A stretch of 36,883 nt of DNA from an uncultured Pseudomonadota bacterium (GCA_903876765.1 CAIRBH010000039.1:1-36883), one strand, 5' to 3'; numbered from the stretch's first letter, positions 12,001-17,626 are shown. Program-made: numbers and translations. Notes: generated by a model not told the origin, from the sequence alone.

Positions 12001-13201
12001 TTACGAAGGCCACACTGGCCCATTGCTAACCAGTTTTATGCAAAACATCAGCTTGGTAGATACGCACTTATCTTATAACGGTGCTAGTCAATCTGGTACA
12101 GCGGTGCCAACGGCAAATGGGCGGTCTGGCACTGCCGCTAGCGGCACTAATGCGGGCAGTTATGGCAGTTACTCTGATCAGCAAGGTTATAACATTTTCG
12201 GTGGCAACCTGATTATTGACCCTATCGCCTTAATCGCCATTAGTCTAAACGGCACACGCGTCTACGACGGTACCGTTGATTTGGCGGCCAGTATTTTTAA
12301 TTTGTACGGGGTGTTGGATGGCGAATCGCTTACGCTCACTGGTAGTGCTTATATGGATGATAGACATGTGGGCGTAGATAAAACGGTACGTGTGGGTACG
12401 CTGGCTCTGGGCGATTGCACCGAAGTCGGCTGCGCTGGCCTAGCCAGCAATTACAGCTTTAGTGGCGGTACGCAGAGCGTTACCATCACGCAAAAAGCCC
12501 TTAACCAGACAGGCTTAAGCGTCGCGGGCAGCAAAGTGTATGACGGTACACGAGACGCGTTAGCCTTAGGTGCAGCAAGCATCGCCACAGAAAACACTGG
12601 TACAGGTAACAGCCTAGACGGCCAAGCTTACACAGACGATGTGCTTAGCCTCACAGGCACGGCGACGGCAATCTACAACAGCAAAGATGTTGCCGATGCC
12701 AACACGGTAAGCTTTAGCGGTTTAAGTTTAAGCGGCACAGATGCAGGCAACTACAGCCTCACAGCACATGCCGATGCGGCGGCCAGTATCAGCCAAGCAC
12801 ATGCGCGGGTCACTGCAAATTCTGCCATAGTCAATTATAACGGCGCCAGCCAAAGTATTACTGGCTTTAGTTTCAGTGGTTTGGTGCATGATGAAACGGT
12901 GAGTGTATTAAATGCAGTAACGGCATTGGGCAGCGGGGTTGAGGCGGGCGATTATGCGGTAATCGCCAGTGGTACGGCGGCTAATTATGACTTAAGTTTT
13001 ATTGAGGGTATTTTAACTATAGAAAAACCCAGCACCAGTGCATTCTTATCAGCGATTAATGCTACACTCAACGGCTTGAATAAAGCGGGTGAGCAAGAGT
13101 CAGGCGATGTTCATGCGGATCAGGCAGATATTTTAAATGAAGATAGCATCAATTTACCGGAAAATAGAATGACCTCATTGCATGTTAGCGTTAGAGATTA
13201 A
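2..13201 (+). CDS. Giant GLUG-repeat exoprotein, TpsA-like (5' end outside window)
   Basis: This is the C-terminal part (about 4,400 residues) of a very large exported surface protein. The frame is open from nt 2 and the first visible ATG (nt 8) lies inside a repeated hinge (NLNMTADFNNVSGMWAT), so the true start, signal peptide and any TPS secretion domain are upstream. About 85 GGLVG/GGLIG cores, counted by eye, sit in 24-30-residue units of the pattern GGLVGxNxGxIxNSYATGxVTG, typical of the GLUG family. Hinges with PFLQSEYS, HQLQLMAMDL and MTADFNN divide it into about ten blocks. After nt 12050 come two YDG-type modules (KVYDGT-like motifs near nt 12255 and 12535), one MBG-like module (about 12800-13030) and a 55-residue tail. 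No toxin-like C-terminus is evident. The transporter gene starts 6 nt after the stop. It is probably a filamentous adhesin of two-partner secretion; its ligand is unknown. It is rich in Gly/Ser/Asn/Tyr and poor in Lys and Cys. Confidence 0.88.
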   Translation, partial: LNMTADFNNVSGMWATNSLAGSGFVPVGADYGSPFTGTFDGQNHTITGLTIIRPSTLGVGLFGYGNASISNVGLVDVAISGQDNVGGLLGNNFGSISNSYVTGMVEGTGSNVGGLVGVNSIGGTITDSHASASVTGSYCLGGLVGSNYGGTISQSYATGAVSASNSNAGGLLGFNFWGDIVDSYATGNVHVDDQNAGGLVGQNRYSTITNSYATGNVSGSGDVGGLVGHNGELGSAFGIISNSYASGSVTGLANSIGGLVGYNGDEIANSYAIGSVIGVEYVGGLVGYNDGNIYNDGNISNSYATGAVTGTNSYGGLVGYNGGVVTSSFWDRQTTGQLTSAGSLDGDGKTTAELLSLSTYAGWSFGDAPNSGTWFMLAGETRPFLQSEYSTTISNSHQLQLMAMDLTANYTLANNLNMTADFNNVSGMWATDSITGSGFVPVGSDAHQFTGSLDGLGHSITGLYISRNSNQLGLFGVNVGSISNVGLIGVSITGGDYVGGLIGTNHGGSIRNSYATGYVTGSDYVGGLIGKSYGADISNSYFTGSVLGSLYVGGLVGMNSNDDYTYMAGSISHSYANALVEGNDQVGGLVGSNSGDITASDATGDVVNSSGAGSVGGLVGYNAIYGIIDISYATGNVSGTTAVGGLVGSNSGDVTASFATGSVHGIDAVGGLVGGNYGGSVSNSYATGNVTADIGLGGSDVGGLIGLSDGNITNSYASGAVLGKLHVGGLIGSSGATYGSTISNSYASGNVTGDQRVGGLVGNNYGFVISSYALGDVSGNSAVGGLVGYNSSTGIINTTYATGAGGISPSFGGLVGENDGGTITGSYWDTDSSATSSGIAWDSGTGSIGSIDVTGLSTADFLNANRFLFWSFGPTPNTGTWFMIEGQTRPFLQSEYSTNISNNHQLQLMAMDMTARYTLANNLNMTADFNNVSGMWATDITAAQGQGFASLAQHNEDSFTGSLNGLGHSITGLYINRPADNYVGLFGYGDSTGSISNLGLLAVNITGQAYVGGLIGGNYGGTIRNSYVTGSIMGGNYVGGLVGRNYGNISNSSATGTVSGNSNVGGLVGEHSFGTISGSHANVDVTGSPDGSSYVGGLVGLSYSLISTSYASGNVTGDQHVGGLVGLSCNLISTSYASGNVTGDQRVGGLVGNNYGEISASYATGNVIGDTNYSQNLVGGLVGNNDGHISNSHATGTVTGSSDYVGGLVGRNYSNISTSYATGAVTGDSYVGGLVGAHIGYSSSISTSNATGAVTGNSYVGGLVGGNYGGTISEVYATGAVTGNSYVGGLVGGNSGDVSTSFASGRVMGGSHTGGLIGQNYGGDIIYSFWDTNSTGQLSSDGGAGKTTAELLTLSTYAGWSFGVAPNSGTWFMLEGETRPFLQSEYSTTISNSHQLQLMAMDLTANYTLANNINMTADFNNVSGMWATNGAALTGKGFVQIGTDEGHEFTGNFDGLGHTISGLTINRPLESDVALFGYGDANISNVGLLNVNITANGFVGGLVADNFGSISNSYVTGTVTGLGGFVGGLVSSNYGSVSHSHADVEVLGTDNVGGLIGNNDYAATVSNAYALGSVTATGDNVGGLVGLTDAYTSISNSYASSDVQSTGNSVGGLVGFAEGGTSISSSYATGSVTGDGHLGGLVGHINSGNISNSYATGDVTSTSNADWVGGLIGYSQATVAQTYATGLVTSTGINVGGLVGQNDSGAVVNSYWNTINTDNGNGTGLSASQMRDSANFSGFNFTNTAGATGNNWVLVNINGHLNNAGGVAGATTPMLASEYAGSIDNAHQLQLMAMDLTAHYSLAQNIDASKTASLHDVWADAGGFVPVGSNGGYFTGSFDGLGHTISGLTINRPFINGVGLFGYGQDISNVGLINAEITGQYLVGGLVGFTIGDIQNSYVTGNITGLYYVGGLAGYTDGDIINSNASTTLIGNQRIGGLVGLVNWNGVISHSYATGTVTGTNNVGGLVGANYGKINNSYANETVTGTNKVGGLVGANKASIDTSYAEGSATGTRKVGGLVGANYGNVDTSYAVASSTGTSKVGGLVGANYGNVDTSYASGAVSGVSQLGGLIGLNSNSVTNSLWDSQTTGQSTSAGSADSDGKITAQLLTLSTYTDAGWSFGNAPNSGTWFMLEGQTRPFLQSEYSTSISNSHQLQLMAMDLTANYTLANNIDMSSAFNNVGGMWVTDIATHTGQGFVTIGQVFDFTGSFDGLGHTISGLTINRPTEYDVALFGYNHGSISNVGLLNVSITADSYVGGLVSDNYGRISNSYVTGTVVAYNSVGGLVGTNGGIISNSYSTADVTGENKVGGLVGENFSVVNNSYASGNINGTSNVAGLVGWNEGEISNSYASSNVLGTFDIGGLVGYNDGTLSNSFYNLDEVTINGTHQLTAGGIYSGQYEAWRLNNNTLNISDYLTMSDGSYQISSVQNFKDMLGFAETNSYYFIQTADINLLANAGLYMPYFAGNYNGQNLSIYNAVLDLSGNSNIGLFGDLRGSLIYTNAINVDVTGGTNVGGLVGRVAYGSSVLSSIATGQVMSYGQNAGGLVGYNEGHINDVDAYVVINGGAVANNIGGLVGYNDGDISNANAYSHVYADNGGTYGNAVGGLVGKNYGNLSNVYAYGNVTGSSQVGGLVGSNQGGSIAYGYGYGNVTASRDDVGGLVGLSSATYRNASISHSEAFGLVSGVNNVGGLVGKNAVDSYYDNYIFSNGIVSASITDSYATGQVTGSYQVGGLVGLNESAIHVVNAHIDHISADVSIANSYATGSVTGDHHVGGLVGLNQSIITNDGGTIDTSSASASVADSYATGAVTGGYQVGGLVGTNNDDISSISYDDAPPIIDSTTSASISNSHATGNVAMLDVVTYSAGGLVGANYGLIENSYATGKVSGFDFIGGLVGYEEGGAIINSYATGDATGKGQYVGGLAGSNEFGSISNSFATGNVSGPDDAGGLVGYNSGDISTSYATGRVRGGSYAGGLVGFNLGTIDTSYATGAVTGNARLGGLVGDGNANNVMNSYWDTTSSGQLSSAGGVGLTSTALLHAENYTGFDFVSDWFLIQGETRPFLQMEYSTSITNAHQLQLMAMDLTARYTLANNIAMTADFNNTSGMWATNIGLATGSGFVPVGTNADNFTGTFDGLGHTITGLTINRPKLDGVGLFGYGQDINHVGLIDVNITGENFVGGLVGNSYRSISSSYVTNSYVTGSVSGNNEVGGLVGVSSFANIRNSYATATVSGASDVGGLVGFNYASNIDNSYATGVVSGIANVGGLVGMNYSSTITNAYATGAVTGNSAAGGLVGARGIYSNISDSFWDTDTTGQLSSAGGTGKTTAELLSASTYASWNVSSTPDSGIWFIVDGETRPFLQMEYSTNISNSHQLQLMAMDLGANYTLANNIDMTADFNNTSGMWGTNASAGRGFVPVGSYGDGFRASFDGQNHVITGLSINRAESYGGLFGYTNDFTDIHDVGLINASVIGYNYTGGLVGLNHGTIENTYFSGQVVGLSHVGGLVGDNAGNILNSYSSGSLQAWNRIGGLVGINNGLISNTYSTMSVAGRQDNIGGLVGGNGGTIEQSYASGHVGGGFGTQGSLVGNNSGTVSQSFWDADISGAVAGIGGGVSAGAEGKTTLELLSASTYASWNVGSTPNSGTWFMVDGETRPFLQMEYSTNISNSHQLQLMAMDLNANYTLANNIDMTADFNNASSMWGTDIGAATGAGFVPVGTDTANFTGSFDGQGHTISGLTIYRPTLIGVGLFGYGQGASNVGLLNVDITGAGSIGGLIGNNSGSIINSYAIGSVTGGGYNIGGLVGYNNGDISSSYAKGRVQGLYAVGGLVGWNNGAIANSYATGAVYGANYIGGLVGWNSGAIANSYATSDIHADSTIGGLVGVNSNNASISNSYAMGAVFGYEFVGGLVGSNEGNASISNSYAMGAVSGYVSLGGLVGSNQMSSTVADSFWNIDTTTQAVGIGRIGSDQSGVTGLDAEQMTQVASFSRWGADINNTGETGAVWRIYEGHTGPLLTSFMQNISLVDTHLSYNGASQSGTAVPTANGRSGTAASGTNAGSYGSYSDQQGYNIFGGNLIIDPIALIAISLNGTRVYDGTVDLAASIFNLYGVLDGESLTLTGSAYMDDRHVGVDKTVRVGTLALGDCTEVGCAGLASNYSFSGGTQSVTITQKALNQTGLSVAGSKVYDGTRDALALGAASIATENTGTGNSLDGQAYTDDVLSLTGTATAIYNSKDVADANTVSFSGLSLSGTDAGNYSLTAHADAAASISQAHARVTANSAIVNYNGASQSITGFSFSGLVHDETVSVLNAVTALGSGVEAGDYAVIASGTAANYDLSFIEGILTIEKPSTSAFLSAINATLNGLNKAGEQESGDVHADQADILNEDSINLPENRMTSLHVSVRD
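2233..3469 (+). repeat. Pair of identical 67-nt intragenic repeats
   Basis: Positions 2233-2299 and 3403-3469 are identical over 67 nt, spaced by 1170 nt (390 codons), and encode the unit SYASGNVTGDQRVGGLVGNN. The second copy is also part of a local 78-nt tandem duplication with 3314 onward. These are direct-repeat substrates for in-frame recombination. Confidence 0.85.
9974..11100 (+). repeat. 885-nt tandem block duplication inside the exoprotein gene
   Basis: The segment from 9974 to about 10215 recurs nearly unchanged at 10859 to about 11100. The offset is exactly 885 nt (295 codons); the two hinge ATG codons are at 10169 and 11054. Both copies carry ELLSASTYASWNV and then RPFLQMEYSTNISNSHQLQL. 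The sequence between the copies is a short GLUG block. The high nucleotide identity in the hinge, against divergence in the block body, suggests recent duplication or gene conversion. Confidence 0.85.
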
Positions 13202-13207
13202 CTGAAT

Positions 13208-14890
13208 ATGCTCAGTACATATTCACAATACAAGCGGCCGCAGCTGTTGACGGCCTTTATTTTTGCCCTAAGCGCGGGGCTTACTGCGCAGGCTGCTACG
13301 CCAGATGCGGGGCAGTTTTCGCAAGAGCTTAAAAAGCAACCTAATCTTAATCCGTCTAATCCAGTGGAGTTATTGAATATTCCTAGCACTAAGGAAGGTT
13401 CAGCGGATGCTGCTGACGACATTCGTATGACGGTGAATAAAATTAAAGTCTCTGGCAGTACTGTGACCACGAGTGAAGCCCTAGAAGCCATGGTGGCCGA
13501 CTTGCTAGGGCAGTCGCATAATTTTGCTGAAATTAATGCGGGAGTGGCAAGAATCACCAATTGGTATCGCCAGCAAGGTTATTTGGTGGCGCGGGCTTAT
13601 TTGCCAGCACAAGACTTAAAAGATGGTCTGGTTGAAATTAAGGTATTAGAAGGCTTGCTGGGTGAGCCGCACATCAGCAACCGCTCACGCATTGCTGACG
13701 CTAAGGTGAATCAGCACTTTAAAGAGGTGGAAACTGGCGCGCCTTTGCAGAGCAAATCGGTTTATCGTGCCATATTGCTATTGAGCGATACGCCTGGGGT
13801 GGGTGGCGCCAGAGCTACTTTGCAGCCTGGGGCCAGCGTAGGCACATCGGATTTAATTTTTGAGCTTGACCCTAGTCAAGCTTATACCGCCAATGTTGAG
13901 CTGGATAATTATGGCAGTCACTACACGGGTGAAAATCGTTTAGGCGCGGCGGTGGCCTTAAATAGCCCCTTGCATTTGGGTGATCAGCTTACTGTGCGGG
14001 CACTGACTAGTGATCAAGATATGACCTATGCCCGTATTGCTTACCAATTGCCTATAGGCGGCCAAGGCTTTAAGCTGGGCGCAGCTTATTCTGATATGAA
14101 ATACACCTTGGGCAGGCAGTATACCGATCTGAATGCACACGGTGATGCTACTAGTATGAGCGCTTATGTCAGCTACCCGATTGTTCGTAGCCAAACACTC
14201 AATGTCTATACGACACTGACCTTAGAGCAAAAAGACAGCAAAGACACACAAGTCGACACGGTCGATAAAAAGGTAAGGCTACTTAATTTTGGCCTAACTG
14301 GTAGTCAGCCCGATAATCTATTTGGTGGCGGCGTGAATTCATTTGAAACCTCGTTTGTGACTGGCAATTTGTCTATGGATGCTGCCAGTTTGGCGATAGA
14401 TCAAGCCTCGGCAAACAGTCATGGCGGCTTTGCTAAACTCAACCTTAATTTAAGCCGCTTACAGCGCATTACCGATAGCAATTTATTATCTATTGCCGTG
14501 TCTGGGCAATGGGCCAATAAAAACTTAAATTCATCAGAAAAATTCTACCTAGCTGGTTCAAATGGGGTGCGTGCCTATCCGCCTGGCGAAGGAGGTGGTG
14601 ACCAAGGCTTGATGTTAAACGCAGAGCTGCGCCACAGTTTTAGCGACAAGTTGCAAGCGATTGCTTTTTTTGACGCAGGCACGGTACGCATTAATCAAGA
14701 TGCCTACATTGCCAATACGGCCAATAACCGCAGCATCACTGGTGCGGGGTTTGGCTTAAATGCCTCATATAAAGCCTTGCAATTTAAAAGCGCCTTGGCC
14801 TGGCGTTTGCATGGTGGGCCAGCCTTGTCTGAGCCGATTAGCGAAGATACCAACCCACGATTATGGATGCAGATGAGCAGTACTTTTTAA
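13208..14890 (+). CDS. TpsB outer-membrane transporter, FhaC/ShlB family
   Basis: This 560-residue protein is the predicted outer-membrane partner that exports the preceding giant exoprotein. A signal peptide ends near Ala29 (LTAQA|AT). A POTRA_2-like domain spans about 72-149 and ends in DGLVEIKVLEG. The rest is a predicted 16-strand Omp85/TpsB barrel. The L6-type motif VRAYPPGEGGGDQG lies near residues 454-467, followed by the barrel strand AIAFFDAGTVRI, and the chain ends in the terminal Phe typical of outer-membrane barrels. Its length fits the family's usual 550-590. The gene starts 6 nt after the exoprotein stop with no good Shine-Dalgarno, which suggests translational coupling. The order exoprotein then transporter resembles HMW1A-HMW1B. 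Confidence 0.93.
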   Translation: MLSTYSQYKRPQLLTAFIFALSAGLTAQAATPDAGQFSQELKKQPNLNPSNPVELLNIPSTKEGSADAADDIRMTVNKIKVSGSTVTTSEALEAMVADLLGQSHNFAEINAGVARITNWYRQQGYLVARAYLPAQDLKDGLVEIKVLEGLLGEPHISNRSRIADAKVNQHFKEVETGAPLQSKSVYRAILLLSDTPGVGGARATLQPGASVGTSDLIFELDPSQAYTANVELDNYGSHYTGENRLGAAVALNSPLHLGDQLTVRALTSDQDMTYARIAYQLPIGGQGFKLGAAYSDMKYTLGRQYTDLNAHGDATSMSAYVSYPIVRSQTLNVYTTLTLEQKDSKDTQVDTVDKKVRLLNFGLTGSQPDNLFGGGVNSFETSFVTGNLSMDAASLAIDQASANSHGGFAKLNLNLSRLQRITDSNLLSIAVSGQWANKNLNSSEKFYLAGSNGVRAYPPGEGGGDQGLMLNAELRHSFSDKLQAIAFFDAGTVRINQDAYIANTANNRSITGAGFGLNASYKALQFKSALAWRLHGGPALSEPISEDTNPRLWMQMSSTF

Positions 14891-15010
14891 TCAATAGCCT
14901 TTTTGTAGCAGCAATTTTTTAAGGGATGAATGATGCCATCGATGACCTAAGATGGCCTAGGTTGGCCTATATGCTGCGGTGCAACCGTGCACAGGCTAAA
15001 GCTCACCATT

Positions 15011-15052
15011 AATAAACTATAACCAATAAACCATAACCAATAAACCATGACG
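15011..15052 (+). repeat. Three 14-nt tandem repeats spanning a start codon
   Basis: Three consecutive 14-nt units run AATAAACTATAACC, AATAAACCATAACC and AATAAACCATGACG. A change in the third unit provides the ATG at 15047 used by the sulfotransferase gene. No Shine-Dalgarno sequence is visible, so the repeats occupy the place where the ribosome-binding site should be. Confidence 0.85.
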
Positions 15053-15880
15053 ACTAAACTACCTAAATTTGTAGGGGTGACAGGGCTGCCGCGTGCAGGA
15101 TCTACCCTACTTTGCCAGTTACTAGCGCAGCACCCTGAAATTAATTGTGAAGGCCATAGCTCGCCCTTGTGCAATACTTTGCTGGGCATACGCCGCATGA
15201 TAAGTGATGACAGCTTTTTTTTAGCACAGCTGGACAGTAGCTTTGAATCTAGCTATACACATTTACGTACCGCCATGCAGGGCTTTTTGCAGGGCTGGTA
15301 TCAAGGCGCAGAAGAGCCGCTGGTGGTCGATAAAAATCGCGCTTGGTTGCATGCCATTGAGCTACTGCTCCACATACAGCCAGAGGCTAAGCTGATTGTT
15401 TGTGTGCGCGAATTAGGGCAGATTTATGGCTCTATAGAAGCGCAACATCAAAAAACCATATTATTGGATTTTATTGATCATCTGGCTGATTACGACCGCT
15501 TTGGTCGGGCGGATATTTTATTTGCTAAAGATAAAGCCATAGGTGCGCCGCTGACCTCATTACATGCAGTACCTGACTTGCCGAAACATGTGCAAGAGCG
15601 ACTGTACTTTGTGCGTTTTGAAGACATGATGAGCAATCCTGTGGCCTGCATGAGTCATATCTACGCTTGGTTAGGGGTGTCAGCCTATGCAATTAATCCT
15701 GAGAAGATTGAAACAGGCCTACGTGAAAGTGACAGCCACTACCACATGAAATATACCCATCAACAATCAACTAGCATCCGTCAGCCCAAGCCGCACTTAA
15801 TCCCGCCGCGCATACAAAAGCAAATTGAGACAGCCTACGCTTGGTTTTACCAAACCTATTACCCGCAAAAGAAAAAATAG
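15047..15880 (+). CDS. PAPS-dependent sulfotransferase-like protein
   Basis: This 277-residue cytosolic protein is predicted to transfer a sulfuryl group from PAPS. The 5'-phosphosulfate loop GLPRAGSTLL is at residues 13-22. A second conserved stretch, LIVCVREL, fits the 3'-phosphate-binding strand, and VRFEDMMSNP near residue 190 fits the late sulfotransferase core. There is no signal peptide or membrane segment. Closest by eye are the bacterial Sulfotransfer_3/Sulfotransfer_1-type proteins; the acceptor cannot be read from the sequence. It lies 156 nt after the transporter gene and 20 nt before the next gene, on the same strand, so it may act on the exoprotein. The start is the first ATG, embedded in a 14-nt repeat without a clear ribosome-binding site. 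Confidence 0.85.
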   Translation: MTTKLPKFVGVTGLPRAGSTLLCQLLAQHPEINCEGHSSPLCNTLLGIRRMISDDSFFLAQLDSSFESSYTHLRTAMQGFLQGWYQGAEEPLVVDKNRAWLHAIELLLHIQPEAKLIVCVRELGQIYGSIEAQHQKTILLDFIDHLADYDRFGRADILFAKDKAIGAPLTSLHAVPDLPKHVQERLYFVRFEDMMSNPVACMSHIYAWLGVSAYAINPEKIETGLRESDSHYHMKYTHQQSTSIRQPKPHLIPPRIQKQIETAYAWFYQTYYPQKKK

Positions 15881-15900
15881 CAAAGCCTAGGAGCGCCAAC

Positions 15901-16398
15901 GTGAGCATTCAAGATACGTCTAAGCCCCAGCTTAAAGACCTACAATTAGTCAGCAGCGGCCTCAATGACACAGCTTTGGTGGGGGTTTCGCTTATCGTTT
16001 CTCGCCACCCACCTTTTGTGAATTATTCATTCCGCCTCATGCTGATGAAATTGATAGATCAGCTGAAATATAAAGCTAATGTGACGGCCATGCAAAATGG
16101 CAAGATAGTCGCTTATGCTGGTTGGATAGTGGTTAATGATGCCGATGCTCAGCGTTGGTTAAAAGTCGGCGGTGAAATTCCTGTGCCAAACTGGCAAACT
16201 GGTGATGCCGCCATTATCACCATGATAGTGACCGAGCATAAGCGCTATTTACTGCCCTTAATGCGAGCAGTATCGCATAGTTGTGCGGGTAAAAAAGGCT
16301 ATGCCATGCGGGCATATCAAGATGGCCGAGCTGAAACTAAACGGCAAACCATAGATGCCAGAGTACAAATTTTTCATCATGAGCCATCATGCAAATAA
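15901..16398 (+). CDS. HlyC-like (toxin-activating) acyltransferase candidate
   Basis: This is a 165-residue protein starting at GTG 15901, chosen because AGGAG at 15889-15893 sits 7 nt upstream; the longer ATG-started frame from 15841 overlaps the previous gene. Compared by hand with HlyC from memory, the order of landmarks agrees: a histidine in SRHPPF (His36) where HlyC has its catalytic His23, then GKIVAYAGW like HlyC PVAYCSW, then NWQTGD like DWTSGD, then a helix and GYAMRAY where HlyC has FRAIRV. HlyC-family enzymes move an acyl group from acyl-ACP to a toxin lysine. The catalytic Asp92 equivalent is not obvious (the segment reads ITMIVTE). It could be a divergent or inactive relative, or another GNAT-like protein. 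The context, between a sulfotransferase and a P450 behind a secreted giant protein, favours a modifying role. Confidence 0.5.
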   Translation: MSIQDTSKPQLKDLQLVSSGLNDTALVGVSLIVSRHPPFVNYSFRLMLMKLIDQLKYKANVTAMQNGKIVAYAGWIVVNDADAQRWLKVGGEIPVPNWQTGDAAIITMIVTEHKRYLLPLMRAVSHSCAGKKGYAMRAYQDGRAETKRQTIDARVQIFHHEPSCK

Positions 16399-16429
16399 AA
16401 CAGTGCAGCAGTACCCCTGAGGCTTGCAG

Positions 16430-17626
16430 ATGAAAATTAATGGCATGGACAGCCGAGATATTTTATCGGGGCTGGTGGTAAATTTGTACAAAAAAGCCAT
16501 TAACCCTAGTTTTGAGTTTCCGCTAGCTATTAGGCTGATAGATACGCCTGACTTAGCAAAAGCGATTTTTTTGGCGCCTGATACTTTTGTAAAAAATTAT
16601 TTCTTTTTAGAAAGTCTGTCTAAAGGTCGCTTCTCAGCTAATGGTGAGGATTGGAAAAGGCGGGCGGCGATTACCCAGCCATTTTATAGCCAAGCCACTA
16701 CAGTATTAGACGAGCAGGCGCTTGAGGCGATCTATGCCAAGCATATACAGCTTTACTTGCATAGCAGCCAGCCTAAGCTCAGTGAAACTTTTATTAATGC
16801 GGCTTTAGAGGCCATTTCGCGCATGTTCGGCTTATCCAATAACATTGCCTGGCCAGCTGAATTGGTCAGTCGGGCAAGGGCGGCGCTGGTGGATCAGCAA
16901 GCCATTGCTTGGCTAGGATCATCGCCCAAACTAGCAGAACAAAGTCAGCGAGAATTAAGACTTATTTTTGCTGAATTTAGCTCGCTTTGGCAGGCAGACC
17001 CTGAGCTGATGCAGTTGCTCGATCAGTTTAATGCCCGTGCACAAGGGTTGGCAGATTTCAGTGCGGCGGGCGAGCTATTGCAAAGTTTATTCGCCGCCAC
17101 AGAAACTGCCGCATCTGGTATGTTATGGGCGATAGAATGTATGACTAGATATGCAACATTGCCCGCTATCATGCACCCCGAACTACACCCAGCAGAGATA
17201 GGTTTCTTTCTGGATGAGGTGCTTAGAATTTTTACCCCAGTGCCCTATGTCAGCCGCGTCTGCACCAAGGCAAGTGTCATTAATGGCCAAGCCTTTGCTG
17301 AAAATGAAGCGATTATTATTTCTATAGTCGGCGTGCATAGTGACCCAAAGCACTGGCATGAGCCGCTATTATTCAAGCCTAAGCGCGAGGAGTTTGTCAA
17401 CGCCAGCTATGCGCGCCATGCTTATATCCCATTTTTAAGCGGCCCTAGAGCCTGCGCTGGCATGAAGCTGGCTAGACAGGAAGTCAAATGTGGTATGCAG
17501 GCATTGTTAAAAGTCTTTGCCGTGCAAGCCTGCGTTGAGCCCAGAGGGCTGGATTACGGCCTGGCTTCTAGGCCTAGCGTGCAGCTTGAGCGCTACCTGA
17601 CCCCGCGGCTAGAAGTCAGCGTTTAA
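16430..17626 (+). CDS. Cytochrome P450
   Basis: This 398-residue soluble P450 has the K-helix ExxR motif at Glu263-Arg266 (EVLR) and the haem-ligand loop FLSGPRACAG with Cys342. An I-helix-like segment, FAATETAASG, is consistent with the oxygen-binding groove. There is no membrane anchor, as expected for bacterial class I enzymes that take electrons from a ferredoxin; no ferredoxin or reductase gene is nearby. ATG 16430 is preferred over TTG 16424 because TGAGG at 16418-16422 is 7 nt from the ATG and 1 nt from the TTG. The gap to the preceding gene is 31 nt. The substrate is unknown. Its place as last gene of the secretion locus suggests oxidation of the exoprotein or of a small molecule attached to it, which is inference. 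Confidence 0.92.
   Translation: MKINGMDSRDILSGLVVNLYKKAINPSFEFPLAIRLIDTPDLAKAIFLAPDTFVKNYFFLESLSKGRFSANGEDWKRRAAITQPFYSQATTVLDEQALEAIYAKHIQLYLHSSQPKLSETFINAALEAISRMFGLSNNIAWPAELVSRARAALVDQQAIAWLGSSPKLAEQSQRELRLIFAEFSSLWQADPELMQLLDQFNARAQGLADFSAAGELLQSLFAATETAASGMLWAIECMTRYATLPAIMHPELHPAEIGFFLDEVLRIFTPVPYVSRVCTKASVINGQAFAENEAIIISIVGVHSDPKHWHEPLLFKPKREEFVNASYARHAYIPFLSGPRACAGMKLARQEVKCGMQALLKVFAVQACVEPRGLDYGLASRPSVQLERYLTPRLEVSV

Noticed and set aside
12050-13201. CDI-type toxin at the exoprotein C-terminus
   Set aside because: No CdiA-CT boundary motif, no toxin-like domain and no small immunity gene; the next gene is the transporter.
13198-13560. Antisense frame at the 5' end of tpsB
   Set aside because: It lies wholly opposite the signal peptide and POTRA coding region and has no recognisable domain.
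15841-16398. Longer ATG-started version of the HlyC-like gene
   Set aside because: It would overlap the sulfotransferase by 40 nt with no ribosome-binding site, while GTG 15901 has AGGAG at 7 nt.
16424-16429. TTG start for the P450
   Set aside because: The Shine-Dalgarno TGAGG leaves only 1 nt before this TTG but 7 nt before ATG 16430.
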